From assembly GCA_025937035.1 (NCBI GenBank), contig JAICSG010000309.1, forward strand, positions 1 to 5,568: 5,568 bases of DNA. The letters run 5' to 3'. Of this stretch, positions 4,562 to 5,568 are shown one piece after another; position 1 is the first letter of the stretch, and every line of letters begins with the position of its first letter. A program made the position numbers and the translations under genes. The notes under the pieces were generated by a model. It searched no databases. It saw nothing but the letters and a program-made list of their open reading frames with translations, and was not told the origin of the DNA. This DNA is from Thermoanaerobaculia bacterium (lineage in GTDB: Bacteria; Acidobacteriota; Thermoanaerobaculia; Multivoradales; UBA5704).

Positions 4562-5568
4562 GCCGGAGAGGGCCCTGGTGGCGATCGGCGGAGGCACCGG
4601 CCTCTCCGCCCTCCTGCGCGGCCTGAAAGCTCACGTCGGCAGCGAGCGGCTCGGCCAGCTCACCGGCGTAGTCACCGTCACTGACGACGGCGGCTCCTCC
4701 GGCCGGCTGCGCAAGGAGTTCGGCGTGCTGCCCCCCGGGGACATCCGCAACTGCATCGCCGCCTTGGCCGATGACGAGGACCTGCTGACCCGCCTCTTCC
4801 AGTACCGCTTCCCGAACGGCGGCGGGCTGCTCGGCCACTCCTTCGGCAACCTGTTCCTCACCGCGCTCACCGGTATCACGGGGGATTTCCACCAGGCGAT
4901 CCTCACCGCCGAGTCGGTGCTCTCGGTGCGCGGCAAGATCTTCCCCGCCACCCTCACCGACGTGCGCCTGCGCGGCCGGGGGGTCTCGGGGCGGATCTAC
5001 GAGGGGGAGTCGGCGATCGGCCTCTCGGGCGAGGAGCTGGCGGCGGTGGAGCTCGATCCGGCCAGCCCGCCGGCCTTCCCGCAGGCGGTGGCGGCGCTGG
5101 AGAGGGCGGACCTGGTCCTGCTCGGCCCCGGCTCGCTCTACACCTCGATCCTCCCCAACCTGCTGATCCCCGGCATCCGCCAGGCGCTGGTGAAGACCCG
5201 GGCGCGGGTGGTGCTGCTGCTCAACCTGATGACCCAGCCCGGCGAGACCGACGGCATGATGGGGATCGACCACCTGCGGGCCCTGGTGCGGCAGGCCGGC
5301 GAGGGGATCATCGACGCGGTGCTGGTCAATGCCACGCCGATCCCGCCGGCGTCGGTCGACCACTACGCCGAGACCGGCTCCGAGCCGGTCGCCGTCAACC
5401 GCGCCGCCCTGGAGGCGATGGGGGTCGAGGTCCACGAGGCCGACCTGCTGGCGGCGGACGGGGATCTGATCCGGCATGATTCGGAAAAATTGGCGAGGGC
5501 GGTGCTGGAGCTGACGGAGCGTGCCGCCCCTTCGGGGCTGACCCTCACTCCCCAACCCCTCTCTCCCC
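4530..5568 (+). CDS. yvcK: YvcK/CofD-like family protein (3' end at or past window edge)
   Basis: An uninterrupted frame of 346 codons to the window end, with no stop reached. It belongs to the gluconeogenesis factor YvcK family (CofD-like fold), which binds UDP-sugars and is needed for growth on gluconeogenic carbon sources and for peptidoglycan synthesis in Bacillus. Motifs, counted from GTG 4530: VAIGGGTGLSALLRGL (17-32), VTVTDDGGSSGRLRKEFG (48-65), PPGDIRNCIAAL (68-79), GGLLGHSFGNLFLTAL (98-113), LLGPGSLYTSILPNLLIPGI (197-216) and NLMTQPGETDGM (232-243). Two starts are possible. GTG 4530 gives a Ser/Pro-rich leader before ERALVAIGG and overlaps the TPR gene by 32 bp. GTG 4578 has GGAGAGG 6 bases upstream but would begin MAIGGG and cut the first strand. 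I prefer 4530 because it keeps that strand. With the family near 317 residues, the gene should end close to the window edge. Confidence 0.9.
   Translation, partial: MTSAPSSASPEPERALVAIGGGTGLSALLRGLKAHVGSERLGQLTGVVTVTDDGGSSGRLRKEFGVLPPGDIRNCIAALADDEDLLTRLFQYRFPNGGGLLGHSFGNLFLTALTGITGDFHQAILTAESVLSVRGKIFPATLTDVRLRGRGVSGRIYEGESAIGLSGEELAAVELDPASPPAFPQAVAALERADLVLLGPGSLYTSILPNLLIPGIRQALVKTRARVVLLLNLMTQPGETDGMMGIDHLRALVRQAGEGIIDAVLVNATPIPPASVDHYAETGSEPVAVNRAALEAMGVEVHEADLLAADGDLIRHDSEKLARAVLELTERAAPSGLTLTPQPLSP
5542..5568. repeat. Start of a CCCTCAC-CCCAACCCCTCTC-type dispersed repeat
   Basis: The last 27 bases consist only of C, T and A on the plus strand, with CCCTCACT followed by CCCCAACCCCTCTCTCCCC. 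This resembles the first arm of palindromic intergenic repeats that are common in GC-rich proteobacterial and acidobacterial genomes, where it is read as a PLTPTLSP-like tail at the ends of proteins. Here the YvcK frame reads through it as LTLTPQPLSP. The second arm would lie beyond the window. A GCCCC-TTC-GGGGC mini-hairpin precedes it at 5526-5538. Confidence 0.5.

Noticed and set aside
2654..4597. A 647-codon open frame on the minus strand across mglB, mglA and the TPR gene
   Set aside because: It is antisense to three clearly recognised genes, its translation is a Leu/Arg/Glu/Asp-rich mix with no family resemblance, and long empty frames are expected opposite GC-rich coding sequence.
4449..5555. 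A 368-codon open frame on the minus strand opposite the YvcK-like gene
   Set aside because: The plus strand encodes an unmistakable YvcK/CofD protein; the antisense product is low-complexity His/Gln/Arg-rich sequence.
1..5568. CRISPR array, tRNA, rRNA, riboswitch, insertion sequence or attachment site
   Set aside because: I saw no regularly spaced repeats, no cloverleaf or conserved rRNA segments, no transposase or integrase motifs, and no terminal inverted repeats; intergenic gaps are too short for most of these.

Overview
This is a GC-rich bacterial window with every stretch either coding or short intergenic, and no RNA genes or insertion sequences that I can see. The gene content (a close MglA/MglB polarity pair, a YvcK/CofD-like protein, a NodU-type carbamoyltransferase with a DUF5989 partner, and a UPF0175/DUF3368 toxin-antitoxin pair) fits a GC-rich Gram-negative lineage such as Acidobacteriota or the former Deltaproteobacteria. 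That placement is inference from gene content and base composition, and no marker gene in the window settles it.

Layout: (1) Positions 1-1397, plus strand: the C-terminal two thirds of a carbamoyltransferase (5' end cut by the window), followed after 21 bp by a 54-residue one-helix membrane protein of the DUF5989 type. This looks like the end of a surface-polysaccharide or secondary-metabolite biosynthesis cluster that lies mostly upstream. (2) Positions 1442-2165, minus strand: a two-gene toxin-antitoxin cassette, UPF0175 antitoxin first and DUF3368 PIN-domain toxin second, overlapping by 8 bp. It converges on the DUF5989 gene, with a GC-rich hairpin at the junction. (3) Positions 2166-2292: a divergent intergenic region that contains a repeated TTG-N-GTCCC motif and a promoter candidate. 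(4) Positions 2293-2766, plus strand: a membrane-anchored DUF2318 (FtrD-like) metal/Fe-S protein in which one usual cysteine is Asn. (5) Positions 2808 to the end, plus strand: a good sigma70-type promoter followed by a tightly packed likely operon: MglB-like roadblock protein, MglA-like GTPase, TPR protein, and YvcK/CofD-like protein, the last running to the window edge.

How the genes work together: MglB is the GTPase-activating partner of MglA, and the pair sets front-rear cell polarity in Myxococcus. The next two genes are co-directional, 12 bp apart and then overlapping, so the TPR protein and the YvcK-like protein (a UDP-sugar-binding protein linked to central carbon flux and cell-wall synthesis in Bacillus) are probably co-expressed with the polarity switch. 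This grouping is the most interesting biological hypothesis here. The other items worth a second look are the motif cluster upstream of the DUF2318 gene, its near-leaderless promoter, the substituted cysteine, and the repeat-like 3' end of the YvcK reading frame.
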